NCBI RefSeq assembly: GCF_031127815.1
Contig: NZ_JARXHY010000003.1
Span: 434,001 to 498,000, forward strand
DNA length: 64,000 nt
Reading direction: 5' to 3'
Source: Pelagicoccus sp. SDUM812003
GTDB taxonomy: Bacteria > Verrucomicrobiota > Verrucomicrobiia > Opitutales > Opitutaceae
This document shows positions 36,198 to 44,088 of this stretch, piece after piece. A program made the position numbers and the translations under genes. Positions within the stretch are counted from its first letter, which is position 1. The number at the start of each line of letters is the position of its first letter. The notes beneath the pieces are model-generated. The model did not search any database. It was not told the DNA's origin and saw only the letters and a program-made list of their open reading frames with translations.

Positions 36198-37253
36198 ATG
36201 GGGGCGGGGCGTGACGAAACGGCCCACGATCAGACCGTCCGTTTAGCTTATGAATTCTACAAGATATTGGAGGATAATCGCTTGCAGGGTTTCGAATCGC
36301 GAGCCCCTGAGCTGGTCCGCTTTGTGCGTCGGCTGCTTTGGAGGTTGGGAATGTGGATGATCGACAAAAACGAAGTGGAGGAGCAGCGCTTCTCCAACCG
36401 GATGAAAAGCTTCGCACAGGTGGGCGGGATCCTGCTCGTCTACCTAGGTGTGGCCTGTTTGTTCTTTGGTTTGGCGGAGTCTCTGCTGCTGGCGGCCCTC
36501 TCTCTGGCTTTGGTCGCGTTGGCTGGTACTCGGGGGATGGAGCTCGCCCTGAGGCTGCAAGGTGGGAGACCGCTGCCGCGTCGCGTGGCTCCGGACCTTT
36601 GGAGGAAAACGAGCGATCTGGCGTGGAAGGCGGGACTGCCCTGTCCGCCGGATATCTATTTCTCGAACAGCGCCATGCCGAACGCCTTCGCGATCGGTAC
36701 CCGGAGGCGCAGCGCCATCTGCGTTTCCCGAGGCTTGCTTGAACTGCTGGACGATCGGGAGTTGCAGGCCGCGTTGGCCCATGAGGTGGCTCATATTCGA
36801 AACGGGGATTCCTTCTCCTTAGGGGCGTCCGGTCAGTTGGGGGATATGGCTCGGGTGTTCTCTTGGCTGGGCGTTGCGCTGCTGGCCCTGAGCTGGCCTA
36901 GCTACTTGGCCCAAGGTTTGGCGTTTCCTTGGGTGGGGCTGGTTGCCTTGCTGGCAGCCCCTTCTCTCATCACAATGCTGCAGCTGGCGTTTTCACGCTC
37001 GCGGGAGTTCGCGGCGGATATCGGAGCGGTGGAGCTGGCGGCGGATCCGATCGCCCTCTGTTCGGCCCTCGCCAAGCTGGAAAGGGCGTCCGGCTTCTTC
37101 TTGCGGCGGTACTTTCTGCCGATGGGGCAGTCCAGCTGGCTGAGCACGCATCCTGCGACTAGCGAGCGCATCAGACGACTGGAGTCCATGCGGCGCCGGG
37201 ATTGGGGTCTTCCAGCGTGGGTAGGCGAAGCCTTGCGGGGATTCATGCGCTAG
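36198..37253 (+). CDS. M48-family membrane zinc metallopeptidase (HtpX-like)
   Basis: A 351-residue membrane protease. The zinc motif HEVAH lies at 195-199 (AALAHEVAHIRNGD), and the third ligand Glu is in FSRSREFAADIGA. Two hydrophobic hairpins flank the catalytic domain (about 75-110 and 220-260), as in HtpX, which cleaves damaged membrane proteins facing the cytoplasm. The N-terminal 70 residues are charged and not typical of HtpX. HPATSERIRRLESM near the end is a usual M48 C-terminal segment. It is divergent from groES. Confidence 0.87.
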   Translation: MGAGRDETAHDQTVRLAYEFYKILEDNRLQGFESRAPELVRFVRRLLWRLGMWMIDKNEVEEQRFSNRMKSFAQVGGILLVYLGVACLFFGLAESLLLAALSLALVALAGTRGMELALRLQGGRPLPRRVAPDLWRKTSDLAWKAGLPCPPDIYFSNSAMPNAFAIGTRRRSAICVSRGLLELLDDRELQAALAHEVAHIRNGDSFSLGASGQLGDMARVFSWLGVALLALSWPSYLAQGLAFPWVGLVALLAAPSLITMLQLAFSRSREFAADIGAVELAADPIALCSALAKLERASGFFLRRYFLPMGQSSWLSTHPATSERIRRLESMRRRDWGLPAWVGEALRGFMR

Positions 37254-37500
37254 AGGATTTCGAAGATGAAGGTCCCCCTTCGCGAGAATCGATTGGGTTT
37301 TTAGAAGTGGCTTCCGGGCAACCGCTCTGCGGGGATCCTCCAAAGGGATCAGGCGCGCGCCGGTTTCCGGTTTCATGAATCGAAACTCGCGTCGGCAGAA
37401 GCCGATATCGAAAGCGACTGGCTTTTCGTCGATAGGCGCGAGCGATAGGCGTTAGGTTGAGCCGATTCAAAAAGGAATCCTAGGGTAATGGCCTAGATAA

Positions 37501-37547
37501 CGCAAATTTGTTGCGAAAAGTGGTTGCGCTATTGCAAGGCGGTTGCG
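37501..37547 (+). promoter_or_regulatory. Inverted and direct TTGCG repeats before the TonB receptor
   Basis: CGCAA (37501-37505) and TTGCG (37511-37515) form an inverted repeat with a 5-base centre. Further TTGC copies start at 37524, 37532 and 37543. The cluster ends 11 bases before the ATG at 37559, so a bound protein would block transcription or translation. A zinc-responsive repressor is a guess based on the gene downstream. The preceding 247 bases (from 37254) show no gene. Confidence 0.4.
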
Positions 37548-37558
37548 ATACGAGATGC

Positions 37559-39742
37559 ATGTGCAATTTCAAGTGGCGGTCTTTTTCGTTGTCTATCGGG
37601 CTTTCTCTCGGTGTTAGGCTATTCGCTCAGGAGGGTGTGAGCGACGCCATGAATACGGTGGAGCTCAAGCCGCATGTGGTGACGGCCAGTCCGTTCGTCA
37701 CGGAGGTCGAGGAACTCGTGGTGCCGGTGAGCGAGCTCGCTGGGGGCGAACTGGACCGCAGAGCGGTGTCAAATCTGGGGGCGACGCTCGATGGCGAACC
37801 GGGCGTGCACTCCACTTATTTCGGCCCCGGAGCGGGGCGACCGGTGATACGCGGGTTCGATGGGGATCGGGTGCGTATCCTAAATCAGGGTACGGATAGC
37901 CACGACGTTTCGCAGACCAGTCCTGACCACGCGGTGAGCATCGAACCGATGTTCGCGTATGACATCGAGGTCGTGCGCGGACCTGCTTCGCTGCTTTATG
38001 GAAACGCGGCGATCGGCGGTGTGGTAAACGTCATCAGCAAGGAGTTGCCACGAGAGCGGGCCCTTCGTCCAATCAGCGGCGAGTTCGAGGCGAGCTATGG
38101 CTCGGTGGCGGATGAGAAGGTTGGGGGCATCGCTTTGCAGGGGGGACGAGGACGTTTCGCTTGGAGCCTCGGGTATATGGATCGCAGCTCTGGCGACATC
38201 GAAATCCCGGGCTTCGCAGAGTCAATCTACCAAATGGAGGCCGAGGAGCGCGACGAGCATGACGAACATGACGAGCATGAGGAAGAAGAGCATGAGGAGC
38301 ATGAGGAGGAGGATGCGGCCTTTGGCGTGCTCGAAAACAGCTTTGTGGATACGCGTTCTGGCTACGTTGGAATGACCTGGTTCGGCGATGCTGGTTCGCT
38401 CGGTTTTTCGTATTCAAAATATGAAACAGATTACGGTGTTCCCGCGCATTCTCACGCTCATGAACACGAGAGTGAAGAGCATGATGACGGGGACGAATTC
38501 CACGAGGAAGATGAGGAGCATGAGCATGGCGAAGACGGCGTGACGGTCGACCTCGACCAGTCGCGCTTCGCCCTGCGCGGCGAGCTTATCAATCCGATCG
38601 ATTTTATTGAGAGTGTGGAGCTGGATTTCAGCTACGGAGACTACCGCCATGCCGAAATCGAAGATGAGGTTGTGGGCACGGTTTTTGATCGTGATGGATA
38701 CGAGTTGCGCCTGACCGCGGTGCATCGTCCGATCGGCGGCTTCACCGGAGCGTTCGGTCTGCAGGTGACGGACGAGTCGTTTTCCGCGGTAGGAGAGGAG
38801 GCGTTCATTCCAAGCAACGACACGTCGCAGTACGGCCTGTTTGCGGTCGAGCGCCTGAATCGCCCCTGGGGCGCTTGGGAGTTCGGGGGCCGTGTCGAGA
38901 CTGTGGACGTCGATCCGGTCGATGCCACGATTTACGGCAAAAGCTTCACGACAGGAAACGCCTCCGCGGGCTTCGTGCGTAGGGTGGGAGAGAGCGCAGC
39001 GTTCGCGTCGAATCTGACCTATGCGGAGCGGGCTCCGAACGCGAGCGAGCTGTTCGCGTTCGGACCGCATATCGGTACGCAGAGCTTCGAGATAGGGGAC
39101 TCCAGCTTGGGCGTGGAAAGCTCGGTCAATCTTGACCTGTCCTATCGCCTGACGGCTGGAAAGCTGACCGGAGAGTTTACCGTGTTTTACTCGGACTTTA
39201 GCGACTATATCTATATGCGTTTCCTCGATCACGAGCTTGTCGAGGGAATGTATGGAGAATTGGATACAGATGGGTTGAACGTCTTCCAGGCGACTCCTGC
39301 CGATGCCCGCTTCTACGGCTACGAAGTCGATTTGCGCTACCACATCATAGACGAAGCTGATCGCACGATGCACTTCGATCTGCTGATCGATCAGACGAGA
39401 GCGACGAACGAACGTTTTGAAACGAACATGCCCCGCATTCCGACTCGCCGAATCGGAGGACGCTACGAGTACGCCTTTGGGCCATGGGTGATGGGAGTGG
39501 AAGGTCGCTACAACGAAGCGGCGTCACATCTGGCCCCTAACGAGTTGCCAACCGACAGCTATTTTCTCTGGGGCGCGGACCTTCGGTACCGTATCCAGGC
39601 GACGGAAACGGTGACGGTTGATCTGTTCGCGGTGGGATCGAACCTTGGCGACGAAGAGGCTCGGCCCCATACCTCCTACCTCAAGGACTTGGCGCCGATG
39701 CCAGGCAGAAGCGTCAAGCTGGGCGTGCGGACACGTTTCTAG
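37559..39742 (+). CDS. TonB-dependent receptor with His/Glu-rich loops (ZnuD-like)
   Basis: A 727-residue outer-membrane receptor with signal peptide (SFSLSIGLSLGVRLFA). The plug domain has LGATLDGEPGVHSTYFG, GRPVIRGFDGDRVRILNQG, the VEVVRGPASLLYG-type motif (IEVVRGPASLLYGNAAIGG) and VVNVIS. The barrel ends with VKLGVRTRF, with a terminal aromatic. Two inserted loops are packed with His, Glu and Asp: about residues 232-252 (DEHDEHDEHEEEE) and about 298-330 (HSHAHEHE and EEHEHGED). Such loops mark the zinc receptor ZnuD, so zinc uptake is the favoured role. No TonB box was confirmed. Confidence 0.85.
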   Translation: MCNFKWRSFSLSIGLSLGVRLFAQEGVSDAMNTVELKPHVVTASPFVTEVEELVVPVSELAGGELDRRAVSNLGATLDGEPGVHSTYFGPGAGRPVIRGFDGDRVRILNQGTDSHDVSQTSPDHAVSIEPMFAYDIEVVRGPASLLYGNAAIGGVVNVISKELPRERALRPISGEFEASYGSVADEKVGGIALQGGRGRFAWSLGYMDRSSGDIEIPGFAESIYQMEAEERDEHDEHDEHEEEEHEEHEEEDAAFGVLENSFVDTRSGYVGMTWFGDAGSLGFSYSKYETDYGVPAHSHAHEHESEEHDDGDEFHEEDEEHEHGEDGVTVDLDQSRFALRGELINPIDFIESVELDFSYGDYRHAEIEDEVVGTVFDRDGYELRLTAVHRPIGGFTGAFGLQVTDESFSAVGEEAFIPSNDTSQYGLFAVERLNRPWGAWEFGGRVETVDVDPVDATIYGKSFTTGNASAGFVRRVGESAAFASNLTYAERAPNASELFAFGPHIGTQSFEIGDSSLGVESSVNLDLSYRLTAGKLTGEFTVFYSDFSDYIYMRFLDHELVEGMYGELDTDGLNVFQATPADARFYGYEVDLRYHIIDEADRTMHFDLLIDQTRATNERFETNMPRIPTRRIGGRYEYAFGPWVMGVEGRYNEAASHLAPNELPTDSYFLWGADLRYRIQATETVTVDLFAVGSNLGDEEARPHTSYLKDLAPMPGRSVKLGVRTRF

Positions 39743-39812
39743 TGGTCGTTGGAGACGCGCCCCACCGGGGGATAGAGGGCCTCCAGTTCGAGACAATGCG
39801 AAAGGTAGCGGC

Positions 39813-40523
39813 ATGAGCGAAAAGGATACGGTCAATCACTTCGACAAGCGGCAAGCCGAGTCCTATGACGCTCGTTGGCAAGCCTTGGCGCCGCTTAACG
39901 ATAGCCTGCACTTGCAGCTCTCGCTGGTCCTGGAGGAAGCGCCGGAAGAGGCGCGTGTCCTTTGCGTGGGAGCGGGCACGGGAGCGGAGCTGATCGCTTT
40001 GGCGAGACGGTTCTCAACGTGGCGTTTTCTGGCGGTGGATCCTTCGGCGCCGATGCTTGAGGTTTGCCGGAGGAAAGCTGAAGCGAACGGCGTTGCGGAT
40101 CGCTGCGCCTTTCACGTCGGGCATGTGTCTGACGTTCCCGAAGCTGAGGGGGTGTTCGATGCGGCGACCTCGCTCCTCGTTTCCCACTTCATCGTGAACC
40201 TGGAGGAGCGGCTGCGGTATTTTCGGGACATTCGCGAGCGGTTGCGACCTGGAGGGGTGCTAGTGACTTCCGACCTCTGCGAAGCGCCGAGAGGCCAGCA
40301 AGCGGAGCTGATGCCGGTTTGGCTTCGCATGATGCGGTACGCGGGAGCGACCTCCGAGCAAGTCGAAGGCATGTTGACGTCCTATGAGCAAAACGTGTCG
40401 ATGCTGCCCGAGCAAGCTATGGAAAACCTGCTGATCGAGGCGGGCTTTTCGCATCCCACGCTCTACGCCCAATCGCTTCTCATTCGATCTTGGTTCGCTC
40501 GAGCCAAGCAAACTCACGCATAG
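39813..40523 (+). CDS. Class I SAM-dependent methyltransferase
   Basis: A 236-residue Rossmann-fold methyltransferase. Motif I is VLCVGAGTGAELIAL (about residues 51-65), motif II carries the acidic residue in FLAVDPSAPMLEVCRRKAE, and LRPGGVLVTSDL marks strand 5. It resembles the UbiE/methyltransferase-type group. The substrate is unknown. ATG 39813 is chosen because it starts just before the family N terminus; the open frame upstream overlaps the TonB receptor gene. It follows that gene by 70 bases and may be co-transcribed. Confidence 0.85.
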   Translation: MSEKDTVNHFDKRQAESYDARWQALAPLNDSLHLQLSLVLEEAPEEARVLCVGAGTGAELIALARRFSTWRFLAVDPSAPMLEVCRRKAEANGVADRCAFHVGHVSDVPEAEGVFDAATSLLVSHFIVNLEERLRYFRDIRERLRPGGVLVTSDLCEAPRGQQAELMPVWLRMMRYAGATSEQVEGMLTSYEQNVSMLPEQAMENLLIEAGFSHPTLYAQSLLIRSWFARAKQTHA

Positions 40524-40644
40524 TTCTAGAAGCGAGAACGCCAGATGGCGCGTTGTTTTCCGGAATCTTGGGAGCAGGCGAAGCGACACTCGACCGACGG
40601 GAGGCAAGGGGGGGCCGATCGTAGCGATTTTGCCTAAGGCAAAG

Positions 40645-40659
40645 TGGCGGAGAGAGAGG
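40645..40659. repeat. Direct repeat of the tRNA-Ser 3' end
   Basis: TGGCGGAGAGAGAGG here is identical to 40780-40794, the complement of the tRNA-Ser 3' end including its CCA, and similarity continues weakly for about six more bases. The copies are 135 bases apart. Such repeats can be left by integration into a tRNA gene or by tRNA fragment duplication; no integrase is present. Confidence 0.75.
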
Positions 40660-40755
40660 AATTGGTTGAGCGTTGCTCAAGTCCTGCGGACCCGTCTGCG
40701 GTCGCTGCGCTCCCTTCCGTCGAACCCTCTGCTCGGGTTCTTCATCCTGCTATCT

Positions 40756-40784
40756 CGCCATTCGACTCTACGCGTCGAATGGCG
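40756..40784. other. Perfect 11-pair hairpin overlapping the tRNA-Ser 3' end
   Basis: CGCCATTCGAC (40756-40766) and GTCGAATGGCG (40774-40784) are exact complements around a 7-base loop. On the minus strand the stem includes the last bases and CCA of tRNA-Ser. No T run follows, so it is not a standard terminator; it may steer 3' processing of the tRNA precursor. Confidence 0.7.
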
Positions 40785-40869
40785 GAGAGAGAGGGATTCG
40801 AACCCTCGGTACGGTTACCCGTACACGCACTTTCCAGGCGCGCGCCTTCGACCACTCAGCCACCTCTCC
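40780..40869 (-). tRNA. tRNA-Ser (anticodon GGA)
   Basis: A 90-base type II tRNA with encoded CCA. The acceptor stem is GGAGAGG with TCTCTCC (one G-U pair), G73, then CCA. The anticodon loop is CTGGAAA, giving GGA, which reads UCC and UCU. The long variable arm (CGTGTACGGGTAACCGTACCG) and T-loop (GGTTCGAATCC) match bacterial serine tRNAs. It lies alone, pointing away from the nuo operon. The rest of the gap 40524-41062 shows only repeats and no gene. Confidence 0.96.
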
Positions 40870-41062
40870 GTGACCTTCTTTTCGCCGTTCCCCTAGGGGG
40901 CTGGCGTGAAGAACGGCCTAATAAGAGGATTCGGGTATCGTCGGTCAATTTCTTTTCTCAAAAATTCCGAAACGGCGAAATGCTTCTCTTCAAATGCCAA
41001 AAACCCGCTTGCATGTTAGAGGGCGCTGCCTAGGTTGCGTCGTTTGTAGTGTTCCGAGAAAA

Positions 41063-41581
41063 ATGGTCTCTTCAAACGCAGACATAGGTTACAACAGCAA
41101 GGTCGAAGGGGGCGTGATCGTCTCCAAGGCGGATGCTGTGATTAACTGGATTCGCACCCATTCCCTTTGGCCGATGCCGATGGGGCTGGCGTGTTGCGCG
41201 ATCGAGCTCATGGCCTCGGGCGCTTCAAAGTTCGACATTTCCCGCTTCGGGGCGGAGGTCATGCGGTTTTCGCCTCGACAATCTGACGTTATGATTGTGG
41301 CGGGCACGGTGACCTACAAGATGGCTCCGGTGGTGCGTCGCATCTATGATCAGATGGCGGAGCCGAAGTGGGTGATCGCCATGGGGGCGTGCGCCTCCTC
41401 TGGCGGCATGTACCGCTCCTACGCCACGTTGCAGGGGGTGGATCGGATCGTCCCGGTCGACGTGTATGTCAGCGGCTGTCCGCCGCGCCCGGAGGCGTTG
41501 TTGGACGCTCTTATTAAGTTGCAGGACAAGGTGATGACCGAGACCTCGACTTCGAATCTACTGAAGGCTAAAGAGGCCTGA
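41063..41581 (+). CDS. nuoB: NADH-quinone oxidoreductase subunit B
   Basis: A 172-residue peripheral-arm subunit of complex I that carries cluster N2, the last iron-sulfur centre before quinone. Ligand cysteines are in [21 protein letters not shown] and [16 protein letters not shown] 41063 is chosen; the frame upstream to 40994 contains cysteines unlike the family. It is the first gene of the operon. nuoA, which usually precedes it, is absent. Confidence 0.97.
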   Translation: MVSSNADIGYNSKVEGGVIVSKADAVINWIRTHSLWPMPMGLACCAIELMASGASKFDISRFGAEVMRFSPRQSDVMIVAGTVTYKMAPVVRRIYDQMAEPKWVIAMGACASSGGMYRSYATLQGVDRIVPVDVYVSGCPPRPEALLDALIKLQDKVMTETSTSNLLKAKEA

Positions 41582-41594
41582 TCCGCTTACGCCG

Positions 41595-42215
41595 ATGATT
41601 GCTCAAGATCTTTTAACCGCCCTGCAAGGAGTCAGCTCCGACGTGTCAGAGCGGGGTTCCGCTGATTGTCCCGCTTTCAACTGCCCGATCGAGTCCTTGT
41701 TCGAGGTATTGAAAACGCTGCGCGACAACCATGGCTACGACATGCTGGTGGACGCCACGGGAATCGACAATGGGGTGGAGGAGCATCCCCGCTTCACGGT
41801 TGTCTATCACCTGCTATCGACCAGCGCCCATCGCTACGTGCGGGTGGCCGCGGATTGCGCCGACAGCGAGAAGCCGGTCGCTCCCTCGGTGGTTTCGCTT
41901 TGGGAGGCCGCAAACTGGCACGAGCGCGAGTGCTTCGACCTTCTGGGAATTTCCTACTCCGACCATCCCGACCTTCGCCGCATCTTGATGTGGGACGACT
42001 ATCCCTACCATCCGTTGCGCAAGGATTTCCCCTTGGCGGGTCACGAAGAGGACCTTTGGGACGAGGAAATCAGCGAACGCACGGGCACCAAGGTGATTTC
42101 CGCCCCGATGGCAGGCGGCCCGTTCGTCGCCAAGAGCTCGAGTTTCGAGGCCGAGAGGGAGCCTCGAGCCAAGGACGAGAGCTGGAACGAGAAGAAAGAG
42201 AAGCCGGGCGAATAG
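41595..42215 (+). CDS. nuoC: NADH-quinone oxidoreductase subunit C
   Basis: A 206-residue, separate (not NuoCD-fused) 30-kDa subunit of the peripheral arm. The family signature ANWHERECFDLLGISYSDHP is followed by LRRILMWDDYPYHPLRKDFPL. An acidic and lysine-rich tail of about 35 residues (after ISAPMAGG) is longer than usual. It starts 13 bases after nuoB. Confidence 0.95.
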   Translation: MIAQDLLTALQGVSSDVSERGSADCPAFNCPIESLFEVLKTLRDNHGYDMLVDATGIDNGVEEHPRFTVVYHLLSTSAHRYVRVAADCADSEKPVAPSVVSLWEAANWHERECFDLLGISYSDHPDLRRILMWDDYPYHPLRKDFPLAGHEEDLWDEEISERTGTKVISAPMAGGPFVAKSSSFEAEREPRAKDESWNEKKEKPGE

Positions 42216-42259
42216 CTTGTCTCTCTCGCATTCGAAACCACACAGCTGACTTTTGCCCA

Positions 42260-43501
42260 ATGGCTACCGAATCTAAAGAGTACACAATGCCGGATGCGGC
42301 CGCCCGCGCTTCGCAGGCGTCGGAGGAGTTCGAGACGGAAAAGCTCGACCTGAGCGTGGGCCCTTCCCACCCGTCCACCCACGGGGTGCTTCGCCTCAAC
42401 ATCCAGCTCGATGGCGAGATCATCCAGAATTGCGACCCGGTGGTCGGCTACCTGCATCGCGGGGATGAGAAGATCGCGGAGAACATGACCTACAATCAGT
42501 TCGTGCCCTACACGGACCGCTTGGACTACTTGGCCCCGCTGGCAAACAACGCCATCTACGCCATCGCGGTGGAGAAGCTGGCAGGCATCGAAGTGCCGGA
42601 GCGCTGCCAGGCGATCCGGGTGCTCACCAGCGAAATGGCCCGAGTCTCTTCGCATCTGCTCGGCCTGGGGGCCTACACCATGGACGTGGGGGCCTTGACG
42701 GTGTTCATGATCACCTTCACCGAGCGCGAGAAGCTTTACGATCTTTTCGAGGAGCTTACCGGAGCGCGTTTTACCACCAGCTACACCCGCGTCGGCGGTC
42801 TGCTCAAGGACATGCCGGATGGTTGGATGGACCGGGTGCTGAAGTTCTGCGACGAGTTTCTGCCGCTCCTGGACGACGTGGAGGAGCTGCTGACGCGCAA
42901 TCGCATCTTCATCGATCGCACGGCGGACGTCGGGATCATCTCGAAGGAGGATGCCATCTCCTATGGATTGACCGGACCAAACGCCCGAGCGTCGGGACTG
43001 GATCTGGACCTTCGCCGCGACGCCCCTTACTCCGGCTACGAGAAGTATGATTTCGAAGTGGCGATCGGCGAAAACGGAGACTGCTACGACCGCTACCTCG
43101 TTCGCATGGTGGAGATGCGTCAGAGCATCCGAATCATCCGTCAAGTCATCGAGAAGATGCCCGACGGACCCTACCGCTCGGAAGACCAGAAGAAGATCAT
43201 CCTGCCGCACAAGGATAAGACGCTGACCTCCATGGAGGAGCTCATCCAGAACTTCATGATCACCACCGAGGGGCCGCAGATCCCGCCCGGCGAAGTCTAT
43301 TTCGAAGGCGAGGCCCCGAAGGGAGCGCTCGGTTTCTTCATCAACAGCCGGGGTGGAGGCGTGCCGTATCGCATGAAGATTCGCGGACCTTCGTTCTGCA
43401 ACCTCAGCATCCTGCCCAAGCTCATGAAGGGCTGCATGGTTTCCGACATCGCCTCGATCCTTGGAAGCTTGGACTTCGTGATGGGGGAGTGCGATCGATA
43501 G
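42260..43501 (+). CDS. nuoD: NADH-quinone oxidoreductase subunit D
   Basis: A 413-residue 49-kDa subunit that forms the quinone site with NuoB. Family marks are VGPSHPSTHGVLR, GYLHRGDEKIAENMTYNQ, the YTDRLDY segment with the quinone-contact Tyr, and a C-terminal NLSILPKLMKGCMVSDIASI ending in GECDR. It is distantly related to NiFe hydrogenase large subunits but lacks the nickel cysteines. ATG 42260 is chosen from family alignment. Confidence 0.97.
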   Translation: MATESKEYTMPDAAARASQASEEFETEKLDLSVGPSHPSTHGVLRLNIQLDGEIIQNCDPVVGYLHRGDEKIAENMTYNQFVPYTDRLDYLAPLANNAIYAIAVEKLAGIEVPERCQAIRVLTSEMARVSSHLLGLGAYTMDVGALTVFMITFTEREKLYDLFEELTGARFTTSYTRVGGLLKDMPDGWMDRVLKFCDEFLPLLDDVEELLTRNRIFIDRTADVGIISKEDAISYGLTGPNARASGLDLDLRRDAPYSGYEKYDFEVAIGENGDCYDRYLVRMVEMRQSIRIIRQVIEKMPDGPYRSEDQKKIILPHKDKTLTSMEELIQNFMITTEGPQIPPGEVYFEGEAPKGALGFFINSRGGGVPYRMKIRGPSFCNLSILPKLMKGCMVSDIASILGSLDFVMGECDR

Positions 43502-43600
43502 AATTTTGTCGCCTAAGAACGACACGGATATTCACGAATTGGATACAGGTTATTCGAGTCAGTTTGTGAAAGACCGTGGTTCGAAACGACTCTTAAGAAA

Positions 43601-44083
43601 ATGAACTTAAAGCCAGAGACACTAGCTGAAATCGAAGCGGCGATTCCGAAGTATCCGGATCCGCGCAGCGCGGTCATGCCTTTGTTGCATGCGATTCAGA
43701 AGGACCAGGGACTGCTGACGAACGAAGCGGCGGAGTGGGTCGCCAAGAAGCTGGGCATCGAGCCGATCAATGTGCTTTCGGTGATCACGTTCTATCCCTT
43801 CTTTCGTCAGCATAAGATAGGCAAGCGCCACATCCGCGTTTGCCGCACGCTATCCTGCGCCATGGCGGGCGGAGCCAAGGTCTGCGATACCATGCTGAAG
43901 GAGTTCGAGACGGAATTGAACGAAGTCTCCCCGGATGGAGAAGTGACCGTCGAATTCGCCGAGTGTCTGGCCAGTTGCGGCAGCGCCCCGGTGATGCTGG
44001 TGGACGAGGAATTGCACGAGAATCTCGACGTGGCGAAGGCCAAGGCTCTCTGCGAGAAGATCAAAGCGGAGGCGAAAGCGTAG
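43601..44083 (+). CDS. nuoE: NADH-quinone oxidoreductase subunit E
   Basis: A 160-residue 24-kDa subunit with the [2Fe-2S] cluster N1a. Ligands are the two cysteines in CRTLSCAMAG and the two in ECLASCGSAP. The N-terminal helical half has KYPDPRSAVMPLLHAIQKDQ and ITFYPFF. It forms the NADH-oxidising module with NuoF. The 99-base gap before it is the largest within the first half of the operon. Confidence 0.96.
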   Translation: MNLKPETLAEIEAAIPKYPDPRSAVMPLLHAIQKDQGLLTNEAAEWVAKKLGIEPINVLSVITFYPFFRQHKIGKRHIRVCRTLSCAMAGGAKVCDTMLKEFETELNEVSPDGEVTVEFAECLASCGSAPVMLVDEELHENLDVAKAKALCEKIKAEAKA

Positions 44084-44088
44084 TTAAA

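Noticed and set aside
38255-38545. The GAGCATGA-type repeats as a DNA repeat element
   Set aside because: They encode the His/Glu-rich loops of the receptor in frame and are explained by the protein.
40630-41033. Short plus-strand open frames across the tRNA-Ser region
   Set aside because: They cover the tRNA gene and its repeats and have no protein-like features.
40524-41062. A nuoA gene hidden before nuoB
   Set aside because: No frame in this region encodes the three hydrophobic helices of NuoA, and the space is taken by tRNA-Ser and its repeats.
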